Origin: Anticarsia gemmatalis
Taxonomy: Eukaryota; Arthropoda; Insecta; Lepidoptera; Erebidae
Reading direction: 5' to 3'
Length of the DNA stretch: 64,000 nt
Assembly (NCBI RefSeq): GCF_050436995.1
Contig: NC_134767.1
Span: 5,952,001-6,016,000, forward strand
Shown piece by piece: positions 1-12,001 of this stretch. The notes beneath the pieces are model-generated. The model was not told the origin of the DNA. It did not search any database and saw only the letters and a list, made by a program, of their open reading frames with translations. A program made the translations under genes and the position numbers. Within the stretch, counting starts at the first letter, position 1. Each line of letters starts with the position of its first letter.

Positions 1-54
1 CCTCACAAACTTTCAGGAAATAATACAGAACGGATTCTAGTAAAATTTGTTTCA

Positions 55-157
55 CAGATAGGCTTTTTATGATGATAGATGGTACCTGGATTAACACATA
101 AGAATTTTTACCCCAGTAATATTTTCACGGAGACAAAGTCGCAGGCAGAAACTAGTT
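55..157 (-). mobile_element. old non-LTR 3'-end fragment
   Basis: Read on the minus strand this gives the order 'gtttctgcctgcgac' then 'ccgtg', then 'tgtgttaatccaggt', the usual order at the 3' end of a common lepidopteran non-LTR family. It is heavily decayed and contains no coding part. The same family is better preserved at 5092-5315 and 15502-15690. The exact clade is not assigned. Confidence 0.5.
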
Positions 158-781
158 TTATCTACTAACGAGTTAAGTATAATTATGATATTTTGACAAT
201 ACAAACGTGGTGCTTACTGTCACCGGATCATCATCACACTAGACCAGTATTTCGAATTCTACATATTTTTCAACTATATTTACTTACTATTATTTACTTT
301 GATCTATTTTCTTTGAAATCAGTTCTTTATATTACTCCACTTATCACAAAAAATAATTACACCTAATAATTTGACCTTTTAATTATTCTTTTGAAGACTT
401 CAATATTAGAAGATTCTCAAAGTAATTACGCTTAAATTATGCTTAATTACATTGCTGTCGTGATGAGATACGTGTTAAATTAATATATTAATATTATATA
501 AATAAAACTGTAACGAAAAGATGAATTAAAAAAGTCTATTAACTGAGTATCTTCTCAAAATGATTGGTCAAAACGTGGTCATTTAAACTGACTTAATGTG
601 GATTGGTATTTTTGATTATACACTCAAAGAGGAACTGTAACAAAACTCATAACCTCCTATATGACAAAATTTATGGATGTGAATGAAGCAACAGGAGTTT
701 GTAAGAGCCTGGCCTGTATCCAACCACGTTGGAAACTGGCGTGGTGAAATGCATGTAATTATGAAAAATTCAAAATATTAC
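158..781. other. AT-rich, no feature seen
   Basis: AT-rich DNA with a TA-rich patch near 480-500. No repeat family, RNA gene or coding signal was recognised. Confidence 0.5.
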
Positions 782-862
782 AGTGGGTCAAAAATTTTGC
801 CCTCGTAAATTTTAGGGAATTATTATATCCCTGAATTTAACGAGAAATTTTTTTTTCCCACT
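782..862. repeat. imperfect 36-bp inverted repeat
   Basis: The left arm (782-817) starts AGTGGG and ends TAGGGA. The right arm (828-862) starts TCCCTGA and ends CCCACT. The two pair along most of their length, with a few mismatches and one small bulge, around a 10-nt loop. It could be a tiny foldback element or chance in AT-rich DNA. The GC-bearing ends (AGTGGG/CCCACT) favour a real palindrome. Confidence 0.5.
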
Positions 863-990
863 ATAAGAACTTGCATATTCTTACGAAAGAACATGTTTCA
901 AAAGGACAGGCTGCTATGGTTTAAACCTATCTCTTCTACCAAAGCTACAAGCACAATATGATTGCTAATGATATACCTACTAAACAATGC

Positions 991-1272
991 TATAGCATTA
1001 TGAGGCGCCCATAGCTTGTCTCGCTCACCGTTCGGTAAACGATCTGTGGGTTAAGCAAACCTTGGCGCGGTCATTCCATAGATGGGTGACCGCATAGTGG
1101 TATTTGAACTGGGCGTCTCCGTGCTTCGGAGGGCACGTTAAAAATCGGTCCCGGTTGTCGTCTTTTAAGATAACAGTCGTTGAGCCACGTCAAAGGCCTT
1201 CGGGCGGCTTGAACAACTTTGACACTAGGTTGGCCACTAACCATACGATGAGTGAGTGAGTATAGCAATATG
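991..1272 (+). mobile_element. 5S rRNA-derived SINE, complete, with TSDs
   Basis: The element body is 1003-1260. Its first ~110 bases follow insect 5S rRNA: a CACCG block near 1026, CGATC near 1041, an A-box-like GTTAAGCAAAC at 1050-1060, an intermediate-element-like GGCGCGGTCATT, and an exact C-box core GATGGGTGACCGC at 1081-1093. These are the three parts of the 5S internal RNA polymerase III promoter. A non-5S body follows, with CGTGCTTCGGAGGGCACG and GGTCCCGGTTGT, then a short (GAGT)n tail. The flanks TATAGCATTATG (991-1002) and TATAGCAATATG (1261-1272) match at 11 of 12 positions, which fits a target-site duplication. The best sister copy is at 33834-34064. That the promoter was used is inferred. 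Confidence 0.8.
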
Positions 1273-1549
1273 CATTGTGCAATCCCTGCAAACGATATAC
1301 TTAAGCAATGTATAATGAAATTCCCCTAACAAACGTGACACGCGTTGTACATGCGGGGATAAACCGTGACTAAAGATGGTTAGCCATAAACTATGGTAGC
1401 TGTGTAGCTGTCGTTAGCATGTGTTGTGGTTTGTTTTTAATGTGTTCTCTTGTTTATTTTATTAGTATGTTTACTTAGGTATTAGTCATTGTAGGATATT
1501 GACGGTTATAGGTTTAGATCCTCAATAATTAGAGGTAAATTTTGATGCT
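1273..1549. other. no feature seen
   Basis: Mixed-composition DNA with a slightly GC-richer patch at 1330-1420 (ACACGCGTTGTACATGC). It matches no family I recognise. Confidence 0.4.
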
Positions 1550-1660
1550 TAGGGTGGCCCGCACTTGGCCAGCGTGGTGGACTTAAGGCCTAACCCCTCC
1601 CTCATAACGGGAGAAGACCCTTGCCCAGCAGTGGGACAGTAATAGGTTATATTTCATGTT
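1550..1660 (+). mobile_element. non-LTR 3'-end fragment (CTTGGCCAGCGTGGTGG type)
   Basis: Contains CACTTGGCCAGCGTGGTGG, GGCCTAACCC and CCCAGCAGTGGGACAG in order. This block is very common in lepidopteran genomes and I take it as the 3' terminus of a truncated non-LTR retrotransposon. There is no reverse-transcriptase coding sequence upstream. A very short antisense relative lies at 9893-9925. Confidence 0.7.
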
Positions 1661-1858
1661 CACCAGTTTCTGCGACTGAGATTTTTTGGTAAGTAATTGA
1701 GTTTAAAAACCACCTACTTTATAAAAAAGCTAACTTTACTGTGCACGCGAAACGCTAATTCTATACTAGCACAGATACAGTTGGTCAAAAACTGAGTTAC
1801 CACAAGGCAAAGCTTATAAACTTAACCAAATATTTTTTTCTTGCTTATATTCTGAGTC

Positions 1859-1955
1859 ATTTCATCATCATCATCATCTCAGCCGGGAATCGTCCACTGC
1901 TGGACAAAGGCCTCCCCCATCGAGCGCCAATAGGACCGGTCCTGGGCCATCCATC
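1859..1955 (-). mobile_element. non-LTR 3'-end fragment with (ATG)n-type tail
   Basis: (TCATCA)n is followed by CGTCCACTGCTGGACAAAGG and CCTCCCCCATCG. On the minus strand this is the frequent lepidopteran 'GTCCAGCAGTGGACG' non-LTR terminus ending in a (GATGAT)n microsatellite. It is only about 100 bp, a typical 5'-truncated insertion. Confidence 0.75.
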
Positions 1956-2325
1956 ATTAATTATTATCATTAAATTTATCAAGTCATTTATCTCTTTGAT
2001 AATATTGAAAATAGATTGATACCATAAAGGAGCACTCAGAAAAAAATCGGTAAAACTTTTACCGCACAATTTTTATTTCAAGACCTAGCAAGCATAACTC
2101 AATCAAAAATAGAATAAAGCAAGTTTAATTCACACGAGCAAATCAGCATAACCACGGCCAAATATTGGCCGTAAATTATATACCAGCATCGTACACATCC
2201 AATAAATCGTGATTTAGCGGCTGTAGTCGGAACAAACGCACTTCCATTGCAATAGATTCCCGCACATATTTTGACAAATTATTGACTAATAATGATTCCG
2301 TCAATTAAATTGATTGCCTCCGAGG
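1956..2325. other. intergenic, small palindrome only
   Basis: Apart from a 7-bp stem with a 3-nt loop, CGGCCAA-ATA-TTGGCCG at 2154-2170, nothing is recognised. Confidence 0.4.
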
Positions 2326-2512
2326 CGCAGTGGTTTAGGTCGCCACGCCGCTACAACGGGAGGTCGTGACTTCGATTCTCACACGGGACAATTTATTTGT
2401 GCGATCCACAAATAATTGTTTCGAGACTGGCTGTACTTTGTGTCCCTCGTTTGTATGTTTTTAAAATTCCCCGCGACACAAAAGTAATTCTTAGTGCCAT
2501 TATATAAAAAAA
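2326..2512 (+). mobile_element. tRNA-derived SINE (family A), full length, aged
   Basis: The head GCCTCCGAGGCGCAGTGGTT is a pol III A-box-like tRNA segment. The B box near 2370 is damaged (TGACTTCGATTCTC). The tRNA part ends in ACGGGACAA. It is followed by the family's own body: a hairpin around GCGATC, then a stretch reading TGTCCCTCGTTTGTATG, and an A-rich 3' end. Sister copies are at 24680-24891 (+) and 48225-48437 (-). It is a SINE rather than a functional tRNA gene, because the cloverleaf is damaged and the non-tRNA body is shared between copies. Confidence 0.85.
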
Positions 2513-3555
2513 AAGAAAAAATTTGGAGCCCTAAAATTAGTCACGCCTGTTGTACCCAAAGATGTCGGCAGAACTGTATGATTTGTTAATTTGTTAGTCC
2601 TACGTAATAGGGTTCGAGCCTATTACTATGAAAATGATACACTTATCGGGAACTTTACCAAACTACGGATTATCATAATAAATTTGCAATAGCATTTTAC
2701 GTGTTCCGTAAACAATCTCCGTATACACTACCGACCGCGCCACCAAGCAGTAATCGTCCTAAACAAAAAACATACTTCAAAATACTCGACAATCTACCCT
2801 CTTTTATTACGAGCCCCTAAAAACCCAGATTGACGCACACGCCTCAAGCAAAAGATGAAACGCAGTACACAAGAAAGTTGGCAGGCAGATTGATGATTGC
2901 AGTAAGTTGATAAGTACATCTTTCCTACGAAACATTTCGCACCCATGGGAACGAACAAAGTGCGTGAATTCTTATCCAAGTACCGCAGCTTTCCATAATT
3001 TATCAAAGTTCTCGTATATTGCCGCCTGTCACTTGTTATTAATGAATTTCATTGGGTAAATGTACCGGTGACGTCATACCCGCATTGTCCTATCAACTGA
3101 TCGGGAATTCAAAAGCTTTATGATTTAAATATCGAAGTTTTTATTTTTTAATGCAAATAGTGCTGGAATAATAGAGAATATGGTTTTAAATGTTAAAGAA
3201 TGCTTTTATTTTTCTTTTTTTGTTTGGATATTCAGCATAGAAATGTAGATATTATAACAGACTATATTTTAAAAAGTTTACGATTTTATAAAATGGAATG
3301 TAAAATCCCTATATTATTTTTTTGCAAAAAATAACTATCTGCTATTCTGATATATAATTGTTAAAATATCGTTATTGTTATTACCATGGCCATAATATGT
3401 CTTAGTATATTCACCAAAAGGTATGCCACCATAATTTATTTTGGAAATCATTAAAATTTAAGTAAGTTAATAAAACATCAAAACATAGGTACATTTTTCA
3501 CACCACATATTCTAAAAAATTTACTTATTTTAAGAATTTACGTCGTGAGATACTT
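2513..3555. other. no gene; faint tRNA-like box
   Basis: GGGTTCGAGCC near 2610 looks like a B box but has no convincing A box or body. The rest is AT-rich with nothing recognised. Confidence 0.4.
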
Positions 3556-3889
3556 AAAGTTTTCATTCGTTTACCTTCTTACTTCTGCTTCATCCAAATA
3601 TTGCACTAAAAAAAGCTTCAATGGATATAATGTACCACTTAATTTTCATTGAACTATCACATTGTGTGTAGTGTGCAGTCAAAACTCGATTCCTTAAATC
3701 TTTGTCTTACTTTTTTTAACTATTTAACACGTCCGATTCTAAAAGTTTTCATTCGTTTACCTTCTTACTTCTGTCTCATTCAAACATTGCACTAAAAAAC
3801 CTTCAATGGATATAATGTACCACTTAATTTAGAACTATCACAGAGTATGTAGTATGCAGTCAAAACTCAGTTCCTTGAGTCTTTGTCTT
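3556..3889 (+). repeat. tandem duplication, two ~150-bp copies
   Basis: Copy 1 (3556-3709) and copy 2 (3742-3889) both run from AAAGTTTTCATTCGTTTACC, through TTCAATGGATATAATG, to CAGTCAAAACTC and TCTTTGTCTT. The spacing is about 186 bp. Copy 2 lacks a few bases after CACTTAATTT. Many scattered mismatches show it is not recent. No coding potential is shared by the copies, so the duplicated unit looks non-coding. Confidence 0.85.
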
Positions 3890-5091
3890 CCATCTGAGCG
3901 CAACTTTACGGCTGCCTTTGTTGAGAGTATCGCTTACTTTTGTGTTCCGTTTTATTCATCTCGCTACATCAACTTTTATAACTTCTGTTACTTACTGCTG
4001 ATAATGAGATTACTTTTCATTTGGATTATTAAATTGTTCTTTGTATTTTAGAGGGTCATGTTGTAAAAAGAAGCGATGGGACTGTGTGTATCTTTAACTA
4101 TAGATGCATATTAAGATCGTAGAACCATTATTGAAACTATACTTAATATGAATCGAGCATTATTTGTCTTTCAAATCTAAAGTTGATTAGCAGAAATAAT
4201 AAAAATCAACTCATAGTCATAATCTATAGCCAAACTTCGCTGACATCCTTATTAATCGTTGGCTATAAAGGTCTTAATTGTCATTTTCTGTACAGAAAGA
4301 CGTTTTATAGATCATATAAATGATTTTCATTTGAGGTTAATAAAAGTATGCGTTTATTAACTAGTACTTGTTACCGACGGCTACAATGACATGCCAATAT
4401 ATAGAATAAAGAAGCGTAATTAGTTGATGAAGATAAGATGCATTGTAAGCAAAGTTCTTTTGTTCTGCCAAGGACGAAATAAATCTATTTCTATGGGTAT
4501 TGCCATGAATGTCCCAGGCGTGATCAAAAATACCAACATCTAATTACAAAAGCTTTAAATAGTAATTCCGATTATACCACATCCAGAACACAAGCATCTG
4601 TATAACATGACACAGTACCCCTAGGTATTGCCGCTTCATAAATTATGAATCCCGCGACACGATACAATCTCGTTCGATGGGAGTATTATTCCGCGATCGT
4701 ATCGGTCCTGTCCCGCATGAATGTTTTTCAAATTTGCCAGCGTTTGACTGGTACGTGTAATTTGAATGTACAGATGTTTTTTTGCCAATTATTTTAGTAT
4801 TTTTGTTCGTGAACAAGCAATTTTTGGACGAACTGACAGTTTGATATTATTAGTGTCAGGTTTATTGAATAAAATGAAATAAATGTAAAAGAATACGCGA
4901 TGGGCTGGATAGCATCTAACAAGCCATAACTGAGATTTTAAAACTTTTATGTACGTTCGGAAGATCAAGGTCACTCTGAACCCGATTTATAGCAAAATTA
5001 CGTTAATTTAGATATTAATTGGAGTAGTAGGTATAATCATCTTTTGAAGGTATTATATATCATATTAAAAAATATCAATTTTAGAATCATA
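3890..5091. other. no gene; GC-richer patch at 4630-4720
   Basis: Around 4630-4720 a CpG-containing patch (CCCGCGACACG, CCGCGATCGTATCGG) stands out from AT-rich surroundings. It could be regulatory, but nothing identifies it. The small open frame at 4789-4974 has no recognisable domain. Confidence 0.4.
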
Positions 5092-5315
5092 GCCCAATAA
5101 TAACGTAAATGCGAAAATTTATAGGCATAGATGGCCATGTTATGTCTGTTACTCTTTCAAGAAAGAACTACACGACTAACGACGGATTTTAATAAAATAC
5201 CTGCAGAGATATACCGGCACACAGATAGCTTATAGCCTGGATTGACACATAGGATACTTTGTACATCGAAAAATGTTTTCATGCGGCTGGTGTCACGCAC
5301 GAAACGTAGTTCTTA
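5092..5315 (-). mobile_element. non-LTR 3'-end fragment
   Basis: On the minus strand the order is: a GTGACACCAGCC-like start, TATCCTATGTGTCAATCC, GCTATAAGCTATCTGTG, AAAATCCGT, AGTAACAGACATAAC, then TTTCGCATTTACGTTATT. This is the standard tail of a lepidopteran non-LTR family, in which a 'c(t)atgtgttaatcca' block precedes 'tttcgcatttataatattagtat'. Non-coding and moderately diverged. Confidence 0.7.
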
Positions 5316-6483
5316 GTAAATAAACTATATTATAGTATAATACTTTTAAGGGTGCAACTAATTGTGCGCACAATGTTTACATACTAATAAGCTCGCAGAA
5401 AAATCTTGTACACTCCTCCTCATAACATCCAACTCACTGTAATGTTAGTAAAAATGTTTATAACTTCTTTTACTCGACATGTACGTCGATATTAAATTTT
5501 AAGTAGGTCTAACAAGTTAGTATAAAACATTGTCATTATTTCTACCAAGACTGAAGGGGCTCAGTACGCAAGCGTCTGCAAAGTTTCCGTTCTAGTACCC
5601 TTGTATCAAAGAATGGAAACAGAAGAATTATTATATGGAGTAGTTTAGTTATACTGTTATTTATTAACGGTTTTCTTTTTCACAATAATCTGAAATGCGT
5701 CACAGAAAAGTGTCGTAAGAGACTATGACTTAAAATGCTCGACTTTTGTGATGTTACTGCTGCAATTTTGAATGTATTTTCAAACTATACACTACTTATC
5801 TGGACAAATTCTATGGGTATTAATTTAAACAGTAAGATCACGATTGGCATCGGTAAATAGAAGGATCCTTCGGCGTCCCTACAAGCAAGCGCACTGTACC
5901 AAAACTTATATCTTGGCATGCTGCAACGCCCTTAGAGATTTCGAGGAGTTCTTAAGCTTATATGCTGATAATGGGCAGCGGGTCCTAGCTGTAAAATTGT
6001 AACAAAAAGAAAGTCACTTTTACTTCAAGGACATATAGAGGATGTTTGCAACTAAACATACTGTTGTCGACTCGCTCTCTTCCTTCTAGACTTTCTGAAT
6101 TATAATAATATGAATACAAAACTAAAAATATATTTCAATGCTAAGCAATCACAGTCAATTTAAGTGTCGCGTGTCGCACAAGGAAGCTAAATTGGGCTCA
6201 TTAGTGTTATTGACTAATGTTCTCATAAAACAAACGATGTAGAACATTAACTTGATCGTGGCTGCCTGTCTTAATGGTACATTGCTTGGCCTATATTTAT
6301 ACAGTATTTTTAGGTTATGAAGACATTTTATGTAATTTCGTGAACGATAAGGCTATAGTTGGAATAATGTAGGTAGAAGGTATTTTCTTGAATAGTGTGC
6401 CTGAGTAATTTTGTTTTGAAGTTGATATAAATCTAGTTGATACTGGAAAGAAAGTTTATTCCTGTTCTTATTTTATTGACTGA
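5316..6483. other. no feature seen
   Basis: Ordinary AT-rich sequence. A mildly GC-richer run at 5860-5960 has no recognised identity. Confidence 0.4.
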
Positions 6484-6585
6484 CTGTGGCCACGGCCAGT
6501 GCAACCTGCGCTGAAACGCCAGGTATTTTAAGGTACAATGCTTGTTTGTGTTAATTTCCGTTTATAATAAACGTGAAAGTTTCAA
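6484..6585 (+). mobile_element. dispersed repeat, GCTGAAACGCC type
   Basis: Runs GGCCACGGCCAGTGCAACC, GCGCTGAAACGCC, GTATTTTAAGGTA, GTGTTAATTTCCGT, ATAATAAACGTGAAAGTTT. The same block recurs at 20342-20466 (-), 49156-49260 (+) and, shortened, 31511-31556 (+). It is a family I recognise as frequent in Lepidoptera, but I cannot name its class. Confidence 0.65.
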
Positions 6586-8579
6586 AATCTTGCCCTGTTT
6601 TGAATAAATTATTCCATGTAAATGTGACACAATTTGCCACATGTTTGAAACGTTTAATATGGGTTCATAAGGATACGGATTCTAATATATTCAAAAATAA
6701 ACAGCTGTGTTTTATTGCACTTCACTTCCTGTACAAAAGCTTAAGTAACAATATCATCTACATACTTCTTCCATTAGATAAAGATAAAAAATAAATCTAT
6801 AATATTCTCACGAAAAAATGAGGTTAAAATATTTGCTTGAGAAAATCCGGACGGAAAGTCAAAACAACGTCGCTTCAGAGGAAATATAAACAAGACAGCT
6901 GATATAGCAAATGAATATTAATAAGGTTTGCTTCGAAATAAAACAGATGCCGGGAGCACCAAACAAAAACATAAGAAGAATTATAACCCTTGACGCTTCA
7001 CTGATCTTGAGGTCGTCAGCAACGGAAACGGTAGCTTTTTGGGACATTCTTCGTCGCAAAATTTTGTCTGGCCTGTGTTTTTGAGGCATTTCTCGGTCAT
7101 AACCTTGAATTGAGCTCTCTCGTACTTATATTTTGTACACTCAATTATATTCCGCACGATCCGTTTTCATATTTTTGTACGTTTTTATTTAGCTTCAAGT
7201 CTTTGTACATTTCAAGTTGACTTTGATCCACTTTATGTGACTAGAATTATTTTGAATCTGATTTTCGTAAGCTGGAATAACTAGTCTTACAGAAAAAAGT
7301 TTGGGTTCAATTTAATTAGGTAGGTATTACGACCCAAATTTTCCAGAATTTTAGTAGAACAGAATATTTACCATTTGTATTTAAAATAAGATTTTGGCTT
7401 TTTACCATTACGTAAAATAAAATAACTAGATTTTAAAAAGTAATTTGTTGTATTAAGGATATGAAGTCAGCGAGTGAAGAAAATCGAAAAAATAATTATT
7501 CATAAGTTATAACTGTCTTTTTCAACAAAAAATTATAATACATGCAAAATAGTATTTTAACGATACATCAATCTAGAAGCCTGTTACTACCATTTTATAT
7601 CTTTGTCAACAAGAAATTATATTCTATACAAAATAATCTTTTTAAAGTTTTTCTACCCAGAAGACTATAATATTACTACCATTATTGTAGGTACCCCAGC
7701 TGCGTTACCATGACGTCAGTCCATCTGGCAAAGGGTGGCCCTTACATTAGCGAGTCTACTGTTCTATTTTTGTCTCTAAATCAGGGCTCATTTCCTAATT
7801 CCTTTGTAAGACCTTCTTAAGATCGTGCCAACTTAAGGGATGGTTATTATTAGAACAGACAATCTCAGACTTTGTTGTAATGGCAGACACTAGTTTAGAT
7901 CTGATTAAAGAGGCTATTTTTTGAAATGTCCTTTTTTTGCTGTCTTTGACGCTATTTTTAGAATCTTTTCGTTTACTGTTTTAAAGTTTTTAACGTTTAC
8001 AAGTAAACTTATATATTTTTTTATTCTCTGTCTTGGTGTATCAGACTTCTAATAACATGTTTTATTATCGATTGTTTGCCAGTTATCATAGCACTACAAT
8101 TTTTGTCGCACATAACACTCACTACCAAAAACTTAATAATATTTCGACAATCTCTACCGGAGTATAAACGCTTATACCTTGATCAATGTATAGACGCAAA
8201 CCAAGGATGCTTAAAAGCATTAATTAGCACACTTAAACTACTCAGACTACATGTCCTTTCTGTATTGAACACATAAAACGTTCAACAGTCCTCCAAATTC
8301 TCAACTACAGCATCAGTACAAAGATGTATTCAGAACGATTTACCGTTCATAGCTATCCGGTTTTACTGTAGTAACGAACACTGAGCCCTATGAAACAATA
8401 AGCTGGACGTAATAGGAGATAATCCTCGCAGTCAGCCGGTCTAAGACTTGAGGACTACTTTGTATGCAACGGGAGACTGAATTATGTACTATTATGACAA
8501 GATTCTGCAGTTGAGAGTGAGAAGGTTTTAAAGAAATGTGAAAATAGTGTTTAGGATACAAAATAATTTAGTGCAATGA
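6586..8579. other. no gene recognised
   Basis: About 2 kb of AT-rich DNA. Small open frames at 6573-6794, 6859-7089 and 8076-8276 have no domain, signal peptide or codon pattern that would support a gene. A short GC-richer patch at 7690-7750 (GACGTCAGTCC) is unassigned. Confidence 0.45.
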
Positions 8580-8660
8580 TTATAGCGATCACAACGGCGC
8601 TACCATAGCTCGAGAAGGTCGTAGGTTCATCACTCACACCATGGTAAATAATCATTTTAC
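8580..8660 (+). mobile_element. degenerate tRNA-like SINE head
   Basis: GGCGCTACCATAGCTCGAGAAGGTCGTAGGTTCATCACTC resembles the B-box half of a tRNA-derived SINE, with the wrong base at one invariant B-box position. No clear A box is left. This is low-grade evidence. Confidence 0.35.
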
Positions 8661-9194
8661 TTATAAGAATTCGTAATTCGAATTTCTCTCTCTTTCTTTC
8701 TGCATAGTCATCCCATATAATCAGCCTTCTTTACACACTGTAATTCGGATCGATTTAAAAATACTTACAAATAATGGTTACTTTGCATCAATTTTCAAAT
8801 CCTTCTGAGAAATGTTGCGCGAGCTGCCTTAAATTCAGATTAACAAACTCCTAGTCAAGTCGAACAACGAATGACCAAAAACCTTAATACTACTTAGGCC
8901 TATAAATAAAGCTGCAATAAAATACAGCTTACCAATTGGCTTATCCATCAGCGTAACCACAAATATCAATAGCCGAACTTAAATATTCACGTTCTCATTC
9001 ATCTATAAATACGCGCCGCGGGACACGAGATGTAATCAATCATCATAAGCGCGCGCCGTGAAGTTTCGATTAATTATGATATATGGACATACGCGTCACT
9101 ATACCATATGTTATGTATGAAATACGTTATTACTACTATTATTAAGGATTTTTTAAGCTGTTGCTGACTTTTTAACTCTCGAAGAAAACAGAAT
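8661..9194. other. no gene; CpG-rich patch 9008-9060
   Basis: ACGCGCCGCGGGACACG and GCGCGCGCCGTG lie close together near 9010-9060, in a setting that is otherwise CpG-poor. This could be a conserved regulatory site; no exon signal is seen. Confidence 0.4.
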
Positions 9195-9345
9195 GTTATA
9201 AATTTATTCGCTGTCTGTCTGTTTGCTCGTGCGTCTGTCTGTGATACCGTAGCTACTAAACACGTGAACCGATTTGGATGTAGTTTTGTTTGTTTTTAAA
9301 CATGCATTATTATAATTGATACTGCCTTTTACTAGATGAGGAGGT
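9195..9345 (-). mobile_element. non-LTR-like 3' fragment with CTGTCTGT block
   Basis: TTATAAATTTATTCGCTGTC, GTCTGTCTGT, then AAACACGTGAACCGATTTGG. On the minus strand this reads as the 'ccaaatcggttca' block, then the 'acagacagac' block, then the microsatellite tail of a lepidopteran non-LTR family. Decayed. Confidence 0.5.
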
Positions 9346-12001
9346 TGAACGTGAAAAAAAAATTGAATTCTATACATATGTTAAGCTATAAACAATATAA
9401 TAAAAAACACTGGTTCTTACGTAAATAAGGTGACAATACGAATGATGTATTAGTGATGTAGTATATTATTAGCAGTACTATTATTACGGCAACGTTACTA
9501 GATATCGAATAATAATATCAAATATTTATAATATAGCCATCATAGCTGACTCAATGGTGGTCTTCAATTCCTTCTAAAACAGCAGTCATAAATTGCTCAC
9601 CGCACAGGCATTTCCTGCTATAACCACATTCACAATAAAAAACTTAATGTATCATATAAATAAGAGTTTACAAGACTATAAACCATTATAAAGGAATTTG
9701 TTTACATTCTCATGTAGACAGAACATTTAAATTGAATGGGATTAGTAAGACTCGTAGATTCTTAAGACTCGTCCACCCTTTAAAGAACGAGGAGAGTTAG
9801 TAAGCATGAATGTTTTAATTAGTGCCATAAAGACACGGGATATAGGTAGATCTAGAATCTTACTGGTTCTATTTTTTACGTTGCTTTTTTAAATCAGTAC
9901 TGTCCCACTGCTGATCTGCAAAGCAATGATAAAGACGATATACCTACTTTTATAAATTGGTATTAGAAGTTGAAGCTATTATCATATAACATACACCGGT
10001 TAACAAAAATTAATTAGGTTATAACAAAACGCTATCAAGGACAAACAAACTTTAACAACCAGTAATTATTTTCATTCAAAAATATGCACACGGACTAACT
10101 ACATTACAAAGAGCATCCGTGACAAACGTCAAAAATATTCATAACACCATTTAACATGCCACTATACAATGATACACTGAACCGAACCGCTTCTTGATAC
10201 ACTGAAACCGTAAATAAATTAATAAATTACTTCAACATCAAAGGAGGGGACATCAAAAAACACTTTCATGTTTGTAAAACGTCCAAAAAGTGGATAATAA
10301 ACATTCACCGCTAATGGCTTCAAATAATACTTTAAATAACTTAAGTGCCAAACGATTTTTCAAGTCATAAATTCGTTTGCTAATACACGAACTCGATGAG
10401 TTGTTTTTAACTTAGAAGAACCAGTCTAAATTGAACTCTAATGACATTTAATTAGAGTCGGATTTGTAATGAGTTGTGCCTTTTATTATTTATTGTGCTA
10501 CAAACATGTTTACGTTAAAAATGTTTTAGTTTACCTGCAGTTTCCAATTACTGGTTGTTGCAAGGCAAATTGAAAGTTGTACCGGAGCTGGGAACTTTAC
10601 AGCGACAAAGTTTCGAGTGAAATTCATGCACCTTTCATATTAGAGTGTCTATTGAGTGAACTACTTCGGTGAAAAGAAATAAGTTTGTAGAACAATAAAT
10701 TATATTGAAATGAATCTTTATATTAACAGAAACACCTCATAATTATATTCATTTTATACCGTTAGATAAACAGAATATATTTTACCCTCTGTACCTAATA
10801 TCAAAGCCTGTTTGTAATATTTTCATTATAAAGTGAAAATATTGTGATACAATATTTCACAGAAAAATAGTTTGAGCCCCGAAACTACAACGAAAAATTG
10901 ATGAAAAGCTCGTGAAATTGGGTGTAAATATTGTCAAAAAATCTTTTGACAAAAACAAAATAGCGAACCAAAGCCATTTTTCAATAAAATTAAATATAAA
11001 TACAAAACTAAATCAATGGTTATAAATACGATCAGTTAAAGACGGATTTTGTTTGAAATAGATATAATAAATCGTCTAAATATGTCCATTCGTTTTGGTC
11101 TTAATCTCTTCAGCACATTTATATTTTAAAAAGCTGCGTTAAAAACTTTTAAAGACTTTTTTCGGTATAAAATCCATTTACGACCACTTCAGGGGTATTT
11201 TAGAAACCATAATTTTGAAAATGATTCTTTTAACGTTTTGTGGTAGTTTTATGTTACGGACGATGTTCATTATTTTAAAGAATATTCAATATTTTCATAT
11301 GTTCGCAAATGTGTTACCTTAAACACAGAACTATGACGGTTTGTGACTTTTATTCCCACCTGATACTAGGAGTAGTTTTAGTACACTTCATTTCAATTCT
11401 GCCTTGTTTTCAAATGAAATAATATATTTTATGAATTGCATTATAAAACATTTATATCACATTATCCAGTATATTTACAGAAAAATATAAGGTAGTGAGT
11501 ATTTGAAAGTAGAAACAATCATAATACAATATTACCTGGTTAATTTAATAGATCCTATTGGCGCCTCAACGAGTAGGACTTGACAAGAAATTTACAAGTT
11601 ATTTATGATCAAATTCGTGTTCACTGCATCTATTTTCACTCTTAAAACTTCCTGTGCTTTATTAATATCTACTTCTCGCAAACTTATCGCTGACATTATT
11701 GCTTTAAACTATCTTTGGCTGAAACATCTCGCTATAACGAGACTCATGTATTTCTCGGAAGCAGATTCCTTAAAGGATAAACTGTGATGTCCTTTCCGTG
11801 CTTTGAAGATGTTCTTAAATCAAGATAATTTATTTCAAGTATTAATTACTAGGAATAGACTGACTTGAGATTGAAAGATTTATTTATTTTTAATAGTCAA
11901 TCTAAGATCGTCATTATTTGTTCTAGATAACGTATTAGGATAGTTAACATATTTGTAATATTTTGACTAGAGTCAAATGCAAGTTATAATTAAATATTTA
12001 C
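9346..12001. other. no gene; one tiny LINE scrap
   Basis: AT-rich DNA. At 9893-9925 GTCCCACTGCTG is an antisense remnant of the 1550-1660 family. The open frame at 11605-11787 is unsupported. No other repeat was recognised. Confidence 0.45.

Noticed and set aside
1003..1110. A functional 5S rRNA gene
   Set aside because: Many changes from 5S outside the promoter boxes, no T-run terminator after the 5S-like part, and it continues into a shared SINE body with target-site duplications.
6859..7089. 76-codon frame (-) starting MPQKHRPDK
   Set aside because: A mixed basic start followed by AT-driven hydrophobic residues; no family recognised, no splice or promoter support.
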